DNA of 64,000 nucleotides from Arsukibacterium ikkense (GTDB taxonomy: Bacteria > Pseudomonadota > Gammaproteobacteria > Enterobacterales > Alteromonadaceae). The notes beneath the pieces are model-generated. The model was not told where the DNA came from and ran no database searches. It saw only the letters and a list, made by a program, of their open reading frames with translations. The stretch lies in the NCBI RefSeq assembly GCF_000987775.1, contig NZ_LAHO01000004.1, forward strand, positions 62,001-126,000, in the 5' to 3' direction. Positions 10,416 to 20,194 of the stretch are shown one piece after another. Both the position numbers and the translations under genes were made by a program. Numbering within the stretch: the stretch's first letter is position 1; each line of letters opens with the position of its first letter.

Positions 10416-11507
10416 ATGACGCCAGCAGAAAAATATCAGCAAGACCTAACCCGGACCGATTTTCACCACGATACGGCCCAGGAACATGCCGTTAATCAAT
10501 TACAACGGCTTTACGACGATGTTGTGTTGCAGTTGCCTCAGCGCCAGTCGTGGTGGCAGAAACTTATCGCTGGCCCCAGGCCGGTTAAGCCGGTTACCGG
10601 CTTGTATTTTTGGGGCGGCGTAGGCCGGGGCAAAACCTATCTGGTTGATACCTTTTATGAGTGTTTGCCAACGACACGCAAACTGCGCATTCATTTTCAC
10701 CGCTTTATGCACCGGGTGCATGAAGATCTGCAACAGCTGCAAGGCGTTAAAAACCCGTTGCAGCAGGTGGCGGATAATTTTAAGCAACAAACGGATATTC
10801 TGTGTTTTGATGAGTTCTTTGTGTCGGACATTACCGACGCGATGATTCTGGGCACGCTGATGCAAGAATTATTTGCCCGGGGTATTACCCTGGTCGCTAC
10901 CTCGAACATTGAACCTGATGGTTTATATCGCAATGGTTTGCAGCGGGCCCGCTTTTTACCGGCGATCAGCCTGATTAAACAACATTGTCAGATTATTAAT
11001 GTCGACAGCGGTATTGACTACCGTTTGCGTACCTTAGAGCAGGCTGAAATTTATCATTACCCGTTAGACCAGCAAGCTGAGCAAAATTTGCAACAGTATT
11101 TTACTGCGCTGTCGGTAGAGCCTCGGCAGGCGCAGTGTGAAATTGAAGTGGCGAATCGTAAACTAACTGCGGAGGCAGAAGCTGACGGTATTGTCTGGTT
11201 TACATTTAATACCCTTTGCGAAAGTGCCCGCAGTCAATATGACTATATGGAACTGAGCCGTTGTTACCATACGGTGCTGCTGGCTGGGGTCAAGCCGATG
11301 GGACGGCATAATGATGACGTTAGCCGGCGCTTTATTGCCTTAGTGGATGAGTTTTATGAGCGTCAGGTCAAGTTGATTATGTCAGCAGAAGTGGCTTTGG
11401 AGCAGCTGTATACCGGGGGATTGCTCGATTTTGAGTTTAAACGTTGCATTAGCCGGCTGCAGGAAATGCAGTCACGTGATTACCTGGCCTCGCCCCATTT
11501 ACCCTAG
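10416..11507 (+). CDS. zapE: cell division ATPase ZapE (AFG1/LACE1 family)
   Basis: AAA-type ATPase that associates with the Z ring in E. coli. Walker A is GGVGRGKT (about residue 69) and Walker B is ILCFDEFFV, with the AFG1 sensor region VATSNIEPDGLYRNGLQR. The frame is open back to a TTG at 10344, but the ATG at 10416 (MTPAEKYQQDL) aligns with E. coli ZapE and gives 363 residues, close to its 375. Confidence 0.93.
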   Translation: MTPAEKYQQDLTRTDFHHDTAQEHAVNQLQRLYDDVVLQLPQRQSWWQKLIAGPRPVKPVTGLYFWGGVGRGKTYLVDTFYECLPTTRKLRIHFHRFMHRVHEDLQQLQGVKNPLQQVADNFKQQTDILCFDEFFVSDITDAMILGTLMQELFARGITLVATSNIEPDGLYRNGLQRARFLPAISLIKQHCQIINVDSGIDYRLRTLEQAEIYHYPLDQQAEQNLQQYFTALSVEPRQAQCEIEVANRKLTAEAEADGIVWFTFNTLCESARSQYDYMELSRCYHTVLLAGVKPMGRHNDDVSRRFIALVDEFYERQVKLIMSAEVALEQLYTGGLLDFEFKRCISRLQEMQSRDYLASPHLP

Positions 11508-11578
11508 CTAGTGGTGGCTAACGGCAACATTTATGATATTTTTTTACTATCAGGGCTGATCTTTGTAATTGTTTAATA

Positions 11579-11584
11579 TATAAT
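11579..11584 (+). promoter_or_regulatory. -10 element of the rplM-rpsI promoter with GC-rich discriminator
   Basis: A perfect TATAAT sits at 11579-11584, followed by CCGCGCCCGGCC. A GC-rich discriminator of this kind is typical of ribosomal promoters under stringent control. The -35 region is weak (CTGATC at 17-base spacing). This leaves a 5' leader of about 130 bases before rplM (11724), which could hold the site for L13-type autoregulation, though I recognise no specific fold. Confidence 0.5.
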
Positions 11585-11723
11585 CCGCGCCCGGCCTACG
11601 TTACAGCCTCATACTGCCGTTAGCCCGGTAGTTTTTGTACTCGAAGGGGTACGATTACGACATTGTTAGCAACAGCCCTGCGCAATGTTAGGTGTAACTT
11701 AAGTTTATTTGGAATAGGTTTAG

Positions 11724-12152
11724 ATGAAAACTTTTACTGCAAAGCCAGAAAGCGTAGAACGCGACTGGTACGTTGTTGATGCAAACGGTAAAACACTGGG
11801 TCGTATCGCAACACAAATCGCTGCTCGCTTACGTGGCAAGCATAAGCCAGAGTACACTCCTCATGTTGACACCGGTGATTACATCATCGTGATTAATGCT
11901 GAGAAAGTCACTGTTACTGGTAACAAAGCGAAAAATAAAATGTACTACTCGCATACTGGTTTCCCAGGCGGTATCAAGGAAATCAGCTTCGAGAAGCTGA
12001 TCGCGAAAAAACCTGAAATGGTTCTGGAAACTGCCATTAAAGGTATGTTGCCAAAAGGCCCATTAGGCCGCGCTATGTTCCGTAAGTTAAAAGTTTACGC
12101 TGGTGCAGAGCATCAACATACTGCTCAGCAACCGCAAATTTTAGATATTTAA
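11724..12152 (+). CDS. rplM: 50S ribosomal protein L13
   Basis: Large-subunit ribosomal protein needed early in 50S assembly. The 142-residue protein has the expected length and family motifs ([21 protein letters not shown] near residues 27-46 and [13 protein letters not shown]-like [13 protein letters not shown]). It is the first gene of the universal rplM-rpsI operon, 12 bases before rpsI. Confidence 0.98.
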   Translation: MKTFTAKPESVERDWYVVDANGKTLGRIATQIAARLRGKHKPEYTPHVDTGDYIIVINAEKVTVTGNKAKNKMYYSHTGFPGGIKEISFEKLIAKKPEMVLETAIKGMLPKGPLGRAMFRKLKVYAGAEHQHTAQQPQILDI

Positions 12153-12164
12153 TCGGAGCATAAC

Positions 12165-12557
12165 ATGGCACAGAATCAATACTACGGAACTGGTCGTCGT
12201 AAAAGCTCAACGGCCCGCGTCTTCTTAAAAGCAGGTTCAGGTAACATCGTTATCAATCAGCGCGCTCTGACCGAGTACTTCGGCCGCGAAACTGCCTGTA
12301 TGATAGTGAAGCAGCCTTTAGAGCTGGTTGATATGGTTGAGAAGTTCGACCTGTACATCACTGTTAAAGGTGGTGGTATCAGCGGCCAGGCCGGCGCTAT
12401 CCGTCACGGTATTACCCGTGCACTGATGGAGTTTGACGAGTCACTGCGTCCGGCACTGCGTAAAGCAGGCTTTGTAACGCGTGATGCACGTAAAGTTGAA
12501 CGTAAGAAAGTGGGTCTGCGTAAAGCACGTAAACGTCCACAGTACTCAAAGCGTTAA
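12165..12557 (+). CDS. rpsI: 30S ribosomal protein S9
   Basis: Small-subunit protein whose basic C-terminal tail reaches the P-site tRNA. The 130 residues include [16 protein letters not shown] at the N-terminus and the [14 protein letters not shown] tail ending in the conserved SKR. GGAG lies eight bases upstream of the ATG. It is followed at once by a strong terminator. Confidence 0.98.
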   Translation: MAQNQYYGTGRRKSSTARVFLKAGSGNIVINQRALTEYFGRETACMIVKQPLELVDMVEKFDLYITVKGGGISGQAGAIRHGITRALMEFDESLRPALRKAGFVTRDARKVERKKVGLRKARKRPQYSKR

Positions 12558-12572
12558 TTCGCTTCTGGTACC

Positions 12573-12603
12573 AAAAACCCGGCTTATATGCCGGGTTTTT
12601 TTA
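12573..12603 (+). terminator. intrinsic terminator of rplM-rpsI
   Basis: AAAAACCCGGC (12573-12583), a 6-base loop and GCCGGGTTTTT (12590-12600) form an 11-base stem that runs into a T tract, 16 bases after the rpsI stop. Confidence 0.93.
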
Positions 12604-12762
12604 TAACGACAGTTTTTAGAATAGCATAAGCCTGCAAGCCCTGAACTGTAACGCTTTGTTGCTGTTTAAAGGGGTTAGATCCCGATATATTAGCTATTCA
12701 GCTAACCTTAAACCTTGTGTAAAGCAGGGGTTTTCATTATGATCGGCGTTATTTTTTAAATT

Positions 12763-12768
12763 TATAAT
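12763..12768 (+). promoter_or_regulatory. candidate -10 element for petABC
   Basis: A perfect TATAAT lies 61 bases before the petA ATG in an AT-rich stretch. No good -35 is visible (TTATGA at 12738-12743 is the best). The rest of the 12604-12829 gap shows no gene. Confidence 0.35.
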
Positions 12769-12829
12769 AATTGCTGGAATTCAGCCGCTTAAATTTGTTT
12801 TAGTTAAGCGTTAATGTGGAGATGAGTGG

Positions 12830-13420
12830 ATGAGCAATGCGCCTGTAGATCATGGTCGCCGCCGCTTCCTTACCATTGCTACCTCAGTAGTGGGAGGCGT
12901 GGGTGCTGTTGGAGTGGCTGTGCCCTTTATTGCCTCCTGGAATCCGAGTGAGCGGGCTAAGCAAGCCGGTGCTGCAGTTACTGCGGACATAAGCAAACTC
13001 GAACCAGGGCAGTTAATCCGGGTAGAGTGGCGGGGAAAACCGGTATGGATAGTAAAACGCACCGCTGAAACCCTGCAGCAACTGGAGCTGGTGGAGCAAA
13101 ATTTGCGCGATCCGGCGTCAGATGTGCCACAACAGCCGGCTTATGCCCAGAACCGGCATCGCTCTATCAAGCCTGAGATTTTTATTGCGGTGGGTATTTG
13201 TACTCACCTGGGCTGTTCGCCAACTTATCTGCCTAATGATTTCTCTGCTCAGGTAGAAGGCATCCGTGCAGGTTTCTTCTGTCCATGTCATGGTTCTAAA
13301 TTCGATATGGCTGGCCGGGTATTTCAAGCCGTGCCGGCACCAACTAACCTGGTGGTGCCACCACATATGTTCATCGACGACAACACCATAATAATTGGTG
13401 AAGATGAGGGGGTTGTCTGA
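12830..13420 (+). CDS. petA: ubiquinol-cytochrome c reductase Rieske iron-sulfur subunit
   Basis: Rieske [2Fe-2S] subunit of the cytochrome bc1 complex, passing electrons from quinol to cytochrome c1 on the periplasmic face. The 196-residue protein has a twin-arginine type N-terminus (GRRRFLT) and membrane anchor (about residues 13-33). The two cluster motifs CTHLGC and CPCHGS supply two Cys, two His and the disulfide pair. ATG with GGAGATGAG upstream. The stop overlaps petB by one base (TGATG), so petABC is one translation-coupled operon. Confidence 0.96.
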   Translation: MSNAPVDHGRRRFLTIATSVVGGVGAVGVAVPFIASWNPSERAKQAGAAVTADISKLEPGQLIRVEWRGKPVWIVKRTAETLQQLELVEQNLRDPASDVPQQPAYAQNRHRSIKPEIFIAVGICTHLGCSPTYLPNDFSAQVEGIRAGFFCPCHGSKFDMAGRVFQAVPAPTNLVVPPHMFIDDNTIIIGEDEGVV

Positions 13421-14694
13421 TGTTTAAAAATCTGATGAGCTGGATTGAATACCGCTTACCCTTTATGGATAAGATGAACCTGCATGTGATGCAGTATCCG
13501 GCGCCTAAAAACTTTAACTTCTGGTACTTTTTTGGTTCGCTGGCCATGTTGGTCCTGGTAAACCAGATTGTCACTGGTATCTGGTTAACCATGAATTACG
13601 AGCCGTCTGCTGAAGGCGCTTTTGCTTCTATTGAATACATTATGCGTGACGTTGATTATGGCTGGTTGTTGCGTTATATGCACTCTACCGGCGCGTCGGC
13701 GTTCTTTGTGGTGGTGTATTTGCATATGCTGCGCGGCATGATGTACGGCTCTTACCAGAAACCACGCGAATTGCTGTGGATTTTTGGCATGTTGATCTTC
13801 CTGGTGCTGATGGCTGAAGCCTTTATGGGGTATTTATTGCCCTGGGGCCAGATGTCATTCTGGGGCGCGCAGGTTATTATCGGTATCTTCGGCACTATTC
13901 CGTTTATCGGCGAAGACTTAACCCTGTGGATCCGTGGTGACTACGTCATTTCCGGTGCCACCCTGAACCGGTTCTTTGCTTTGCATGTTATTGCCTTGCC
14001 ATTAGTGCTGGTTATTCTGGTGTTCTTACACATTATGGCACTGCATGAAGTGGGCTCAAATAACCCGGACGGTATCGACATTAAAAAAGATAATGACGGC
14101 ACTGTTGAGCTGACTGAAGCCGATAAGAAATTTACCTTTCACCAGTATTTCACCCGTGGTGGCAAGAAAGTGATTGTGGATGCTATTCCATTCCACCCTT
14201 ATTACACCGTGAAAGACTTAGTGGGTGTGGCAGGCTTCCTGCTAATTTTTGCCTGGGTTATTTTCTTCTTCCCAGAAGGCGGTGGTTACTTCCTGGAGCC
14301 ACCAAACTTTGAAGCAGCGAACCCGTTGAAAACGCCTGATCACATTGCACCGGTTTGGTACTTTACCCCGTTTTACGCGATTTTGCGGGCCATTCCACAC
14401 CCGTTTATGGGGGCGGTAGCCATGTTTGCAGCTATTGTGGCGTTGGCGTTACTGCCTTGGCTAGATCGCGGCAAAGTACGTTCAGTGCGCTATCGCAGCG
14501 GCATACACAGAGTGAACCTGATTAACTTTTGTGTCAGCTTTGTGGCACTGGGTGTGTTAGGGGTGCTGCCTGCTGAAGGCCTGTACACCTTATTGGCCCA
14601 GATCTTCTCGTTTACTTACTTTGGTTTCTTCGTGCTGTTGTTTTTCTACAGTAAAAATGAAAATACCAAGCCATTACCAGTGAGGGTTACCTAA
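13420..14694 (+). CDS. petB: cytochrome b of the bc1 complex
   Basis: Membrane core of complex III, carrying hemes bL and bH and both quinone sites. The 424-residue protein is the full-length (not split b6) form with about eight membrane helices. Paired histidines lie in the LLRYMHSTGA and FFALHVIALPL helices, and the Qo-site motif PVWYFTPFYAILRAIPHP is present (PDW-type replaced by PVW ahead of Y). It overlaps both petA and petC by a single base. Confidence 0.96.
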   Translation: MFKNLMSWIEYRLPFMDKMNLHVMQYPAPKNFNFWYFFGSLAMLVLVNQIVTGIWLTMNYEPSAEGAFASIEYIMRDVDYGWLLRYMHSTGASAFFVVVYLHMLRGMMYGSYQKPRELLWIFGMLIFLVLMAEAFMGYLLPWGQMSFWGAQVIIGIFGTIPFIGEDLTLWIRGDYVISGATLNRFFALHVIALPLVLVILVFLHIMALHEVGSNNPDGIDIKKDNDGTVELTEADKKFTFHQYFTRGGKKVIVDAIPFHPYYTVKDLVGVAGFLLIFAWVIFFFPEGGGYFLEPPNFEAANPLKTPDHIAPVWYFTPFYAILRAIPHPFMGAVAMFAAIVALALLPWLDRGKVRSVRYRSGIHRVNLINFCVSFVALGVLGVLPAEGLYTLLAQIFSFTYFGFFVLLFFYSKNENTKPLPVRVT

Positions 14695-15431
14695 TGATGA
14701 AAACGTTATTGTCTGCTGTTGCATTATTAGCTTCTTCACTGGCCATGGCAGCGGGCTCAAATATTCCATTGGATAAAGCACCGATTGACTTAACGGATAA
14801 GGCATCGTTGCAAAATGGTGCCCGGCTGTTCCAGAACTATTGTCTGGGATGTCACCAGATGCAGTATCAGCGCTATTCCCGTACTTTTGCTGATCTGGAT
14901 ATTCCGGAAGAGCTGGGGATGGAGCATCTGATGTTCACCGGTGAGAAAGTGGGTGACCATATTACCAATAATATGTCGGCAAAAGACGGTGAAAAATGGT
15001 TTGGTGCCACCCCTCCTGATTTAACTAACGTAGCACGGGTGCGTGGTGCGAACTGGTTGTATACCTATTTGCGCGCATTTTATGCTGACGACAGCCGGCC
15101 ATTTGGTGTGAATAATGACGTATTCCCACTGGTAGGTATGCCCCACGTATTGCAAGAATTACAGGGTGTACCTTACAAGGCCTACGAAACTCGTCTGGTC
15201 GATGGTCAGCCAAAGCAGGTGTACGTTGGTTTTAAAACCGATGGCAGTGGCGAGTTAAGTGCAGAAGAATATGATCGTGCTGTGCTAGATCTGGTAAACT
15301 ACATGGTATATGTGGGTGAGCCAACCAGGCTGGAAGCCCGCGCTCTGGGCTACAAGGTCATGATATTCCTGTTAATCTTCTTTGTGCTGGCTTATTTTCT
15401 GAAGAAAGAATACTGGAAAGATGTTCACTAA
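14694..15431 (+). CDS. petC: cytochrome c1 of the bc1 complex
   Basis: Periplasmic c-type heme subunit that accepts electrons from the Rieske protein. The 245-residue protein has a signal peptide ending near AMAAGS, one heme-binding CLGCH motif near residues 51-55, an axial-ligand Met region (VGMPHV), and a C-terminal membrane anchor (about 222-238) followed by KKEYWKDVH. It starts in the TAATG overlap with petB. Confidence 0.96.
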   Translation: MMKTLLSAVALLASSLAMAAGSNIPLDKAPIDLTDKASLQNGARLFQNYCLGCHQMQYQRYSRTFADLDIPEELGMEHLMFTGEKVGDHITNNMSAKDGEKWFGATPPDLTNVARVRGANWLYTYLRAFYADDSRPFGVNNDVFPLVGMPHVLQELQGVPYKAYETRLVDGQPKQVYVGFKTDGSGELSAEEYDRAVLDLVNYMVYVGEPTRLEARALGYKVMIFLLIFFVLAYFLKKEYWKDVH

Positions 15432-15460
15432 TTAGTTGATTTAACTAGTATTGAGATACC

Positions 15461-15497
15461 AGGGGCCTTAGCGCCCCTTTGCTGTTTTTTATTTTAC
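15461..15497 (+). terminator. intrinsic terminator of petABC
   Basis: AGGGGC (15461-15466) and GCCCCT (15473-15478) form a GC-rich stem with a 6-base loop, followed by TTGCTGTTTTTT. It lies between petC and sspA. Confidence 0.75.
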
Positions 15498-15508
15498 CGG
15501 AGGAATAA

Positions 15509-16147
15509 ATGGCGATCATTGCCAATAAACGCCCTGTGATGACCCTGTTCACAGCCATTGATGATATGTACAGCCACCAGGTGCGTATTGTCCTTGCCGA
15601 AAAAGGCGTAACTGTGGATATCCTTCAGGTAGCTCAGGATAATCTGCCAGAAGACTTGTACGAAGTTAACCCGTACGGCAGCTTACCGACCTTACTTGAC
15701 CGTGAACTGGCCCTATATCAGGCCGATATCATTATGGAATATCTGGATGAGCGTTTTCCGCATCCGCCCTTAATGCCGGTGTACCCGGTAGCCCGTGGCC
15801 AGGCCAGGTTAATGATGTACCGGATTAAAAACGACTGGTATAGCCTGGCGGAAAAGGTGCTTAACAATGCCGATGATGCTGACAATGCCCGGCAGGAGTT
15901 AAAAGAAGGCTTGGTATCACTGGCACCATTGTTTAATGAAACGCCGTTTTTTATGAGCGAAGAATTTGGCCTGGTTGATTGTTATATGGCGGCACTGATG
16001 TGGCGTCTACCTGCCCTGGGCATTGAATTTCAAGGCGCTGGCAGCAAGGAACTGAAAAACTATATGGCCCGTATTTTCGAACGCGATGCATTTCAGGCAT
16101 CACTGACTGAAGCCGAGCGGGAAATCCGGCGCGGGATGCGCTTGTAA
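15509..16147 (+). CDS. sspA: stringent starvation protein A
   Basis: Glutathione-S-transferase-fold protein that binds RNA polymerase with sigma 70 and acts as a transcription factor in stationary phase and acid stress in E. coli. The 212 residues comprise an N-terminal thioredoxin-like domain (YSHQVRIVLAEKGV, NPYGSLPTLLDREL) and a C-terminal helical GST domain. GGAGG lies upstream of the ATG. The stop overlaps the sspB start by one base (TAATG). Confidence 0.95.
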   Translation: MAIIANKRPVMTLFTAIDDMYSHQVRIVLAEKGVTVDILQVAQDNLPEDLYEVNPYGSLPTLLDRELALYQADIIMEYLDERFPHPPLMPVYPVARGQARLMMYRIKNDWYSLAEKVLNNADDADNARQELKEGLVSLAPLFNETPFFMSEEFGLVDCYMAALMWRLPALGIEFQGAGSKELKNYMARIFERDAFQASLTEAEREIRRGMRL

Positions 16148-16566
16148 TGGCGGCAATGTCACCAAATCGCCCGTATTTAGTGCGGGCGTTTTACGAATGG
16201 ATAGTTGATAACGACTGTACACCGTATTTGGTGGTAGATGCCAGCTATCCGCAGGTAAAAGTGCCGCAGCAGTTTGTGCAAAATGGCCAGATAGTGTTGA
16301 ATGTGCTGCCTTCTGCGGTGGGTAATATGCAGTTAGGTAATGACGCCATTACTTTTAGTGCGCGTTTTGGTGGGCAGCCGTTTGCATTGTACATTCCGGT
16401 GAAAGCCGTGTTAGCCATTTATGCCAAAGAAAATGGTGCAGGTACGGTGTTTACTCTGGAAGAAGAAGAGGACGATGCCGAGTTATTTGCAGAACCCTTT
16501 GACGATGACGATACGCCAGAGCCACCAAAACCGAAAAAAGGCAGCCATTTAAAGGTTGTTAAATAA
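16147..16566 (+). CDS. sspB: ClpXP adaptor SspB
   Basis: Adaptor that binds SsrA-tagged proteins and delivers them to ClpXP. The 139-residue protein has the folded SsrA-binding domain (about 1-110, starting NRPYLVRAFYEWIVDN), then an acidic, disordered linker and the C-terminal ClpX-binding tail GSHLKVVK, equivalent to the ALRVVK tail in E. coli. It is coupled to sspA. Confidence 0.95.
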   Translation: MAAMSPNRPYLVRAFYEWIVDNDCTPYLVVDASYPQVKVPQQFVQNGQIVLNVLPSAVGNMQLGNDAITFSARFGGQPFALYIPVKAVLAIYAKENGAGTVFTLEEEEDDAELFAEPFDDDDTPEPPKPKKGSHLKVVK

Positions 16567-16583
16567 ACCGGTAAAGTCAGATG

Positions 16584-17492
16584 TTAAATAGAGCTGCCAT
16601 TGGCAGCTTTATTTTTGTTTGCTGCCAACTGCCAGAAAGCTTGTAGCAACGGTTGTTCTAATTTTTTGCTCAGCATGCAAACCCCCAGCTCAAATGGCTG
16701 AAACTGATAGCTGATATCGAGAATACGTACCCTGTCGCGCACCGGACTGTGGGCAATAACCGGTTCAGGCACTACTGCCACTCCGCTGCCCAACGCTACC
16801 ATTGATACCATGGCCTCGTGGCCATCTACTTTAACCGCCACCTTGGGGGTAATGTTACTATCAGCCAGCCATTGATCTGAGCGGGAGCGGGCCGGGCCAT
16901 GGTCAGATTGTACCAGCGGAATGTTATGCCAGTTTATCGGCACCGAGCTCAGCAAATCGTTCACTTTACAAGGGATCACCGGCGCAATCAGCCATACTGG
17001 CAGTTGAGCAATACGTTGAAAAATCATGTTGGCGGGTAACTGTGCCGGGTAGGCTGCCAGCGCAATATCCACTTCACCGGCTTTAATTTTCTCAAAGGCC
17101 ATGGCGGCATCGCCAGTGGTCAGCTTGATCTCTGCTTTTGGGCATTGCAACCGGAACTTATCCAGTATTGCTGGTAAATGGCTGTAGCTGGCGGTAACAG
17201 TACAAAACAAACGGATTTCGCCGGCTAGCTCGACGCTGGCCAATTGCAGATCAAGCTGTAGCTGATGCCATTCATCTAACCACAAGCGCACAAAGCGCTG
17301 TACCCGTTCACCGGCTTTGGTTAAGCGTACCGATCTTTTATCCCGCTCAAACAGCATAGTGCCTAATTCGTCTTCCAGCCGCTGGATCACCCGGGTCAGA
17401 GTAGAAGGGCTGACATACATTTGCTCACTGGTTTTGGCAAAATTTAAACTGGAGGCTAAATGTAAGAACAATTGTGCACTACGAATGTCCAT
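16584..17492 (-). CDS. ilvY: LysR-type activator IlvY
   Basis: Positive regulator of ilvC, responsive to acetolactate/acetohydroxybutyrate in E. coli. It has the N-terminal winged HTH (MSVSPSTLTRVIQRLEDELG-like YVSPSTLTRVIQRLE) and a LysR effector domain with the IlvY-specific stretches VTASYSHLPAILDKF and VDGHEAMVSMVALGSGVAVVPE. The ATG at 17492 is preceded by AAGGCAGG and matches the E. coli start; an in-frame ATG at 17510 is less likely. It is divergent from ilvC, the classic arrangement. Confidence 0.95.
   Translation of the reverse strand: MDIRSAQLFLHLASSLNFAKTSEQMYVSPSTLTRVIQRLEDELGTMLFERDKRSVRLTKAGERVQRFVRLWLDEWHQLQLDLQLASVELAGEIRLFCTVTASYSHLPAILDKFRLQCPKAEIKLTTGDAAMAFEKIKAGEVDIALAAYPAQLPANMIFQRIAQLPVWLIAPVIPCKVNDLLSSVPINWHNIPLVQSDHGPARSRSDQWLADSNITPKVAVKVDGHEAMVSMVALGSGVAVVPEPVIAHSPVRDRVRILDISYQFQPFELGVCMLSKKLEQPLLQAFWQLAANKNKAANGSSI
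16592..16618 (+). terminator. intrinsic terminator of sspAB, inside the 3' end of ilvY
   Basis: AGCTGCC (16592-16598), a 3-base loop and GGCAGCT (16602-16608) are followed by TTATTTTTGTTT. It lies 26 bases after the sspB stop and overlaps the last codons of the convergent ilvY. Confidence 0.65.
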
Positions 17493-17546
17493 GGCCTGCC
17501 TTGATTGCATAATATGAAATACAGAGTTGTAAATATATCACTTCAC

Positions 17547-17558
17547 GCAATGAATTGC
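17547..17558. promoter_or_regulatory. candidate IlvY operator in the ilvY/ilvC divergent region
   Basis: GCAAT-GA-ATTGC is a perfect dyad about 55 bases upstream of ilvY and 140 bases before ilvC. LysR regulators bind such dyads in divergent promoters. The assignment rests on position and symmetry only. Confidence 0.35.
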
Positions 17559-17699
17559 AGCGGCTACCATTAGCTTATTAACGCACTCTGCTGACCCGAT
17601 ACTGTCATTATACAGTCATCGCACCCGACTATCATGGGTAAGCTAGGGATGCGTAAGGTAAGCCAGGCTTATCCGTTAAACTGAATTTTGAGAAATAGT

Positions 17700-19181
17700 A
17701 TGAGCAATTATTTTAATACCTTAAGTTTACGCCAGCAGTTAAAACAGCTGGGTCAGTGTCGCTTTATGAACAAAAGCGAATTCAGCGACGGCTGTAATTT
17801 TATTAAAGACTGGAACATTGTAATCGTTGGCTGCGGCGCCCAGGGTTTAAACCAGGGCCTGAATATGCGCGACTCGGGCTTAAATATCAGTTATGCCTTG
17901 CGTGAAGAAGCTATCAGTGAACAGCGGGCTTCTTACCAGAAAGCCAGCAGCAATGGTTTTACCGTTGGTACTTACCAGCAGTTAATTCCACAGGCTGATT
18001 TGGTGTTAAACCTGACCCCGGATAAACAGCATAGCAGCGTGGTTGACGCAGTAATGCCCTTGATGAAGCAAGGTGCCACCTTAGCCTATTCGCATGGTTT
18101 TAATATAGTCGAAGAAGGTAAACAGATCCGGTCGGATATCACGGTAGTGATGGTGGCACCGAAGTGCCCCGGTACCGAGGTGCGGGAAGAATATAAACGC
18201 GGCTTTGGCGTGCCAACATTAATTGCCGTGCACCCGGAAAATGACCCTAAGGGCCAGGGCTTAGCAATTGCCAAAGCTTATGCCGCGGCGACCGGCGGCG
18301 ACCGGGCCGGGGTATTACAGTCGTCTTTTATTGCTGAAGTAAAATCAGATCTAATGGGCGAGCAAACCATCCTGTGCGGTATGTTGCAAACCGGCGCTAT
18401 GCTGGCGTTTGACAAGCTGGTAGCTGAGGGCGCTGAAGCTGGCTATGCCGCCAAGTTAATTCAGTATGGCTGGGAAACGGTAACCGAAGCGCTGAAGCAC
18501 GGTGGCATTACTAATATGATGGACCGCCTGAGTAATCCGGCCAAGCTGAAAGCCTATGATTTAGCAGAAGAATTGAAAGTGACGCTGCGGCCATTATTTG
18601 AAAAGCATATGGACGATATTATCAGTGGTGAGTTCTCGCGTACCATGATGGCCGACTGGGCTAATGATGATAAAAACCTGCTGAGCTGGCGTGAGCAAAC
18701 TCGCGACAGTGGCTTTGAACAAGCGCCGGTGTCGGCTGAAAAAATTGCCGAGCAGGAATATTTCGACCGCGGCATTTTGCTGGTGGCGATGGTAAAAGCC
18801 GGGGTAGAGCTGGCGTTTGAAACCATGGTTGATGCCGGCATTATTGCCGAGTCGGCGTACTATGAGTCGTTACATGAAACACCGCTGATTGCCAATACTA
18901 TCGCCCGCAAGCGCTTGTATGAGATGAACGTGGTCATTTCCGACACCGCTGAATACGGTAACTACCTTTTCGCCCATGCTGCAGTGCCGCTGCTACGCGA
19001 CAAGGTTAACAGCTTAAGCAGTGAGTATATCGGTAAAGGCGTAAACCCAGGCCAGAGTAGTGTGGATAACTTAAAACTGATTGCAGTAAATGAGGCTATT
19101 CGTCAGCACCCGGTTGAAGTGGTGGGTAAAAAGTTACGTGGTTACATGACTGCAATGAAACGAATTGTTGAGGCGAACTAA
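17700..19181 (+). CDS. ilvC: ketol-acid reductoisomerase (class II) IlvC
   Basis: Second common enzyme of valine/isoleucine synthesis: NADPH-dependent isomeroreduction of acetolactate. The 493-residue protein is the long class II form with a duplicated C-terminal domain, like E. coli. It shows the Rossmann motif [31 protein letters not shown], and the metal-site segment [12 protein letters not shown]. The ATG at 17700 (MSNYFNTL) matches the E. coli N-terminus; the upstream in-frame codons at 17688 are not needed. Confidence 0.97.
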   Translation: MSNYFNTLSLRQQLKQLGQCRFMNKSEFSDGCNFIKDWNIVIVGCGAQGLNQGLNMRDSGLNISYALREEAISEQRASYQKASSNGFTVGTYQQLIPQADLVLNLTPDKQHSSVVDAVMPLMKQGATLAYSHGFNIVEEGKQIRSDITVVMVAPKCPGTEVREEYKRGFGVPTLIAVHPENDPKGQGLAIAKAYAAATGGDRAGVLQSSFIAEVKSDLMGEQTILCGMLQTGAMLAFDKLVAEGAEAGYAAKLIQYGWETVTEALKHGGITNMMDRLSNPAKLKAYDLAEELKVTLRPLFEKHMDDIISGEFSRTMMADWANDDKNLLSWREQTRDSGFEQAPVSAEKIAEQEYFDRGILLVAMVKAGVELAFETMVDAGIIAESAYYESLHETPLIANTIARKRLYEMNVVISDTAEYGNYLFAHAAVPLLRDKVNSLSSEYIGKGVNPGQSSVDNLKLIAVNEAIRQHPVEVVGKKLRGYMTAMKRIVEAN

Positions 19182-19281
19182 CGCCTTTAAAGAATGATGT
19201 GGTTTATGGTGATTAACGGTGTGCAGTGCTCCGGTTAATGCCAGACCAATAATGATGTTATACGTGGACCTTGGTTGTTTT

Positions 19282-19306
19282 GCCCCGCTTGTCGGGGCTT
19301 TTTTTT
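19282..19306 (+). terminator. intrinsic terminator of ilvC
   Basis: GCCCCG (19282-19287), loop CTTGT and CGGGGC (19293-19298) are followed by eight Ts. It lies 100 bases after the ilvC stop. Confidence 0.9.
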
Positions 19307-19405
19307 AGCTGATAAATGGTGAACTTGCGCCAGCATACTTTGCTCGTTCAGGAACGGATTGTTAAGTTTCGTTCCCGGGGAATCCAGCAATAGTAGTCAA
19401 CAGGC

Positions 19406-20194
19406 TTAGCCCTCCGGTTTTGCTTTGGCTATACCAGAGCGCTCGCTCAGCCCGCTCAGCAATTCCAGCGGCAGCGGGAAAACAATGGTTGAGCTTTTCT
19501 CGCCTGCGACTTCAGTCAGGGTTTGCAGGTAACGCAGCAGTATGGCGTTAGATTCCTGGCCCAGGATTTGCGCCGCTTCCACCAGCTTGGTAGCTGCCTC
19601 CATCTCGCCCTGAGCGTGGATCACCTTGGCCCGGCGTTCACGTTCCGCCTCTGCCTGGCGGGCAATGGCGCGGATCATGCTTTCGTTGATATCTACGTGC
19701 TTGATTTCCACATTGGCCACCTTAATTCCCCAGCTGTCGGTATGGGCATCCAAAATACGCTGAATATCGGCATTGAGCATATCCCGCTGTGCCAGCATCT
19801 CGTCCAGTTCGTGCTGCCCCAGCACGGAACGCAGCGTGGTCTGAGCCAACTGGCTGGTAGCCGCGAGATAATCTTCCACATTGATAATGGCTTTCTGCGG
19901 ATCGATCACCCGGAAATAAAGCACCGCATTCACTCGTACCGAGACGTTGTCCCGGCTGATCACATCCTGTGACGGCACGTCCATCACCACGGTGCGTAAA
20001 TCCACTTTTACCATCTGCTGGAGCACCGGGATCACGATGATAAGGCCTGGCCCCTTTACCTTGTAGAAGCGGCCGAGCAGAAAGATCACCCCACGTTCGT
20101 ACTCGCGCAAAATGCGAAACATGCTAATCAGTAAGGCGAACAGCAGCAGTAGCAGGGCGCTTAGCGACAGATTCAATTGCATTAATTCATTCAT
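19406..20194 (-). CDS. slipin family (SPFH/stomatin-like) membrane protein
   Basis: Stomatin-like scaffold protein of lipid microdomains. The N-terminal hydrophobic hairpin (about residues 6-26) is followed by an SPFH domain ([45 protein letters not shown]) and a charged coiled coil rich in [12 protein letters not shown]. The ATG at 20194 overlaps the end of the NfeD gene by eight bases. This conserved pair (NfeD protease cutting its slipin partner in archaeal PH1510/PH1511) suggests a membrane-protein quality-control unit. Confidence 0.9.
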   Translation of the reverse strand: MNELMQLNLSLSALLLLLFALLISMFRILREYERGVIFLLGRFYKVKGPGLIIVIPVLQQMVKVDLRTVVMDVPSQDVISRDNVSVRVNAVLYFRVIDPQKAIINVEDYLAATSQLAQTTLRSVLGQHELDEMLAQRDMLNADIQRILDAHTDSWGIKVANVEIKHVDINESMIRAIARQAEAERERRAKVIHAQGEMEAATKLVEAAQILGQESNAILLRYLQTLTEVAGEKSSTIVFPLPLELLSGLSERSGIAKAKPEG